DNA from: Luidia sarsii
Taxonomy: Eukaryota; Echinodermata; Asteroidea; Paxillosida; Luidiidae
Direction: 5' to 3'
Length of the DNA stretch: 64,000 nt
NCBI GenBank assembly: GCA_949987565.1
Contig: OX465110.1
Location: forward strand, 21,037,773-21,101,772
The notes under the pieces are model-generated. The model made no database searches and was not told where the DNA came from. It saw nothing but the letters and a program-made list of their open reading frames with translations. Positions 61,361-64,000 of this stretch are shown one piece after another (positions within the stretch are counted from its first letter, which is position 1; each line of letters begins with the position of its first letter). The translations under genes and the position numbers were made by a program.

Positions 61361-61849
61361 AAAGTGATTGAACAAATTATAGTGAATGGATTCTAACTCT
61401 CTTTTTTTCAAGTAACAATGTGACTTTACATGTCCGATTGTTTTAAGATCTACTTTGTACAGATTCGGCTTGTCATAAAGGCCCTTGTGAATAGTTACTC
61501 TAATCTAAAATGTACAATGACTTCACTTTGTGCATTCACAATTCTGATGGATTGATGGAAATGGTACGTGTCTTCCTCCAAAGTGATGCTCATATTGATA
61601 GGGGAATGACCCTCAGCTTGCCAAAACCAATCACCAAGTAGACGGATCCTAAGAACTACAGCAAAGAGGTATTTTACCAGTCACTTGCGGCCAAATTTTG
61701 TAAGGGGATGATAAAAGGCTTCATGAATCTCAGAAAGAGTTAAGAATGAACTGATTCAGGAAGATCCTTTATAACAGGTTTTTTTTATTAGAAAGTGTTA
61801 CTCCTTCTTTGTTGATTACTTGATATCTTTTTTCCCTTTGGCTGTGCAG

Positions 61850-61987
61850 GAGAAAAGGCAAAGCAACAAGAATCCTCCCCTTTAGTACGAGATGTCCGCA
61901 AGACGTCCGACCGTAGTATAATGATCACAACACCAGTGAGTAAAAGCAGCACTCCAACCACACAGCATAAGAACAACACTGAAAGAA
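61850..61987 (+). CDS. Ser/Thr-rich stalk-like exon following the CUB domain
   Basis: The acceptor is TTTGGCTGTGCAG after a T-rich tract, and the donor is GTAAGT. The 138-nt exon is open only in the frame dictated by the CUB exon (final G plus GA gives Gly). It encodes 45 residues starting EKAKQQESSPLVRDVRKTSD and ending in a Ser/Thr/Asn-rich part with an NNT sequon. This suits an extracellular linker or juxtamembrane stalk. The opposite strand is also open here and encodes a strongly hydrophobic stretch behind its own acceptor-like sequence. I prefer the plus strand because of the phase match and two good splice sites. Confidence 0.5.
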
Positions 61988-62604
61988 GTAAGTAGCATTC
62001 CTTCTCTTAAAGACCTCTTAGAGACTTTCTGCACAGTTACACTGTAGTGTGTACATGTATAAGTGTAACTGATCGTAATTTATAAAAAACACACTGAAAT
62101 TCAGAAATATGATTAAATGGATACAAACTGCAGTGAGTGAATCTTCACTTTTCTCTTACATCTAGATGATTCTTGGATGCCTATTACTGAATGATTTTGT
62201 GGGTTATGGTGAGATTGTGTATGTTGTTGACTTTTGACAGCGAGGTAATCTGATAAATACTGGTAGTCTGGTACATATACATGTACATGTACATGTATGT
62301 ATCTCATCTTAAGAATTTAAGGAGATTTCTCAAACCGAATGTATCAACCTGGTTCCTCTTAATCTTGACATTAATCCTGCATGGCAGACACATACCGGTA
62401 CACGATATACATTTGCATGACAACTTACCATCCATGTTTTTTGTGTGTTTTTTCCCCCAATGGTTGACAATTACAGAATAGACTAAAGTGAACATAATAC
62501 ATGTATGTACATGTAGATTTCTATAGTACCAAGCTTGGAATGCCAGTCAAGTCTGTAACTGCTAGTGCCTGTTATGACTATACTGATGTACATGTATGGT
62601 ACAT
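61988..62604. other. Intron start after the stalk exon
   Basis: No exon or element is recognised apart from ACATGTAC tracts near 62050 and 62278-62300. Confidence 0.6.
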
Positions 62605-62610
62605 GTACAT

Positions 62611-63272
62611 GTAGCCCTGTACTGATCTGTACAGGGCTACATACAATGTACATATGTACATGTAGCCCTGTACTGATCGGTACAGGGCTACATACATGTA
62701 CATGTAGCCCTGTACTGATCAGTACAGGGCTACCTGTACATACATGTACTGTACATGTAGCCCTGTACTGATCTGTACAGGGCTACATACATTACATGTA
62801 GCCCTGTACTGATCTGTACAGGGCTACATACATGTTCATGTAGCCCTGTACAGATCTGTACAGGGCTACATGTACATCATGTTCATGTAGCCCTGTACTG
62901 ATCTGTACAGGGCTACATGTACATCATGTACATGTAGCCCTGTACTGATCAGTACAGGGCTACCTGTACATACATGTACATGTAGCCCTGTACTGATCTG
63001 TACAGGGCTACATACATTACATGTAGCCCTGTACTGATCTGTACAGGGCTACATACATGTTCATGTAGCCCTGTACAGATCTGTACAGGGCTACATGTAC
63101 ATACATGTTCATGTAGCCCTGTACTGATCTGTACAGGGCTACATGTACATCATGTACATGTAGCCCTGTACTGATCTGTACATGGCTACATACATGTACA
63201 TGTAGCTCTGTACTGATCTGTACAGGGCTACATACATGTACATGTAGCCCTGTACTGATCACTGATCAGTAC
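62611..63272. repeat. Array of 15 palindromes of about 30 bp
   Basis: Each unit has GTAGCCCTGTAC and GTACAGGGCTAC around a six-base centre (TGATCT, TGATCA, TGATCG or AGATCT) and is linked by ACATGTACATG spacers. TGATCA and AGATCT centres make the unit a perfect 30-bp palindrome. Five units (62704-62930) are duplicated as the next five (62933-63158), with the same order of centres, so a block of about 225 bp was copied. Confidence 0.96.
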
Positions 63273-64000
63273 AGGATTAGCTGGTGGGCTGAGATGGGTG
63301 AAGTGTTCATGGAAGAAGGAAAGATATCCATCACTGTGTCTGCCAGATGTCAGCTTGAGTTCCTGCCTTGTGTGTTTCTGATTACTAGTCTGCTGTATGT
63401 AGCAACATGATCACACAGCACTGTAAGCAAACAGCTTGAGTGTTTGTGCATTGTCTGGTACAGGCTTTGTGATGGGGAAGCAGGCAAGACAAGAAGTAAC
63501 AAATACTATTTGGTTTGGCAAGTCAAGTAGCATATGGAGGGGTGTAAGACTGTAGACGGGTATTCCGTAGGGATACTAGGCATAGCACACATTGGTAGGG
63601 TCAGTTGAAGACTGGTACCTTGTTATGAACTAAGCATTTGTTCTGTTGGAACAAAGGGATCTGCACTTCTTACCTTGGTCAGGTGTTATGGTGTTTGGTC
63701 AGGCGGGTTGTCGTACTGCAATCAAAATGAAATGTCAAGTGTACTATTAGCCCAAATGCCAACTATGAAAATGACTATGAAAACACACCTGGAAAGAATG
63801 GCTTGAAATTCAAGCAATGAAGCTATAAAGACACCTGCTCAGGTACATTGTATGCTGTATGTTGCAATTCTGTTTCTCTGTACAAAGACTCTTGCACCAA
63901 GAGTGCACAGAGTCAGCAGTCGTGCATATTTTAACTTTGGGAATAGAACCATTTTCATTATTCTAAAATTAAACAAGATAAAATGTTTTGGCACGAGAGT
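63273..64000. other. Right end of the window
   Basis: Unique, AT-rich sequence in which I see no exon, repeat family copy or RNA gene. A minus-strand segment at 63674-63715 has acceptor-like and donor-like borders but stops in all three frames. Confidence 0.6.

Larger units (their letters stand above)
49299..61849. other. Intron between the CUB and stalk exons
   Basis: About 12.6 kb. It contains a duplicated 36-bp CT-rich unit, a fold-back copy, a pogo-like MITE, hairpins, the CCAAT-box satellite, a SINE and another fold-back copy. At 53807-53866 GGGCGGGAA is followed by a segment ending in a GTAAGC donor, a possible internal promoter and untranslated first exon. At 60390-60545 two overlapping frames have natural-looking hydrophobic composition but no firm family match. 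Confidence 0.5.
30678..61987 (+). other. Partial gene for a CUB-domain protein, three phase-compatible exons
   Basis: Three plus-strand segments with good acceptors and donors share one phase pattern. Each starts with two bases completing a codon and ends with one base of the next. Splicing 30678-30710, 48930-49298 and 61850-61987 gives 180 bases-in-phase codons without a stop. Phase 1-1 exons are the classic arrangement for shuffled extracellular modules such as CUB. The order suggests the end of a signal peptide, then a CUB domain, then a Ser/Thr-rich stalk. The first exon with the ATG and all exons after 61987 are missing or not recognised, so the full architecture and the gene's name are unknown. 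Introns of about 18.2 and 12.6 kb may hide further exons. Confidence 0.6.

Noticed and set aside
62611..63272. CRISPR-like regular palindromic repeats
   Set aside because: Spacers are short, repeat-derived ACATG sequence, there are no cas genes, and the context is an animal genome.
63674..63715. Minus-strand 42-nt exon with TTGATTGCAG acceptor and GTAAGA donor
   Set aside because: All three frames contain stops, so it cannot be an internal coding exon.

Overview
This is a stretch of animal nuclear genome, not bacterial DNA. The evidence is AT-rich DNA of low gene density, GT-AG introns up to about 18 kb, a tRNA-derived SINE family, several MITE-like DNA-transposon families, long minisatellites and one assembly gap (200 N at 8695-8894). 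Self-complementary ACATGTAC tracts occur throughout. Together with the genes found, this suggests a marine invertebrate, perhaps a non-vertebrate deuterostome such as an echinoderm or hemichordate. That lineage is an inference. The window contains no operon, CRISPR array, rRNA or convincing functional tRNA.

Two protein-coding genes can be assembled by joining exons. On the minus strand, three exons (21220-21290, 16253-16334, 13095-13352) join in matching phase into a complete 136-residue protein. It is recognisable as CIMIP1 (C20orf85/LLC1), a ciliary microtubule inner protein. A 14-bp RFX X-box-like palindrome lies 130 bp upstream of its start codon, as expected for a motile-cilium gene. A 105-nt, symmetric phase-0 open segment between exons 2 and 3 could be an alternative cassette exon.

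On the plus strand, three segments with good splice sites and one continuous reading phase (30678-30710, 48930-49298, 61850-61987) form part of a gene for a secreted or membrane protein. The first is a 33-nt microexon resembling the end of a signal peptide. The second encodes a whole CUB-type domain. The third encodes a Ser/Thr-rich stalk-like segment. The first and last exons of this gene are not identified. The CUB exon is preceded directly by about 675 bp of CT-rich simple repeat that runs into its 3' splice site.

The rest is intergenic and intronic sequence rich in repeats. From left to right: a hairpin element and SINE pair (1-2.1 kb); a TIR element, a 38-bp minisatellite and a pogo/Tigger-like MITE lying side by side (5.86-7.29 kb); a CCCTT/CCTTT microsatellite running into the gap (8.56-8.9 kb); a composite with inverted 16-bp arrays around an inner inverted repeat (19.84-20.62 kb); a PIF/Harbinger-like MITE with TAA target duplications (24.73-25.20 kb); a 30-bp satellite carrying a CCAAT box in every unit (57.74-58.71 kb); and an array of 15 palindromes of about 30 bp (62.61-63.27 kb). 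About twenty copies of one fold-back repeat, with core CGATCCTAGCAGGACCTTTC, are scattered from 2.7 to 61.4 kb.
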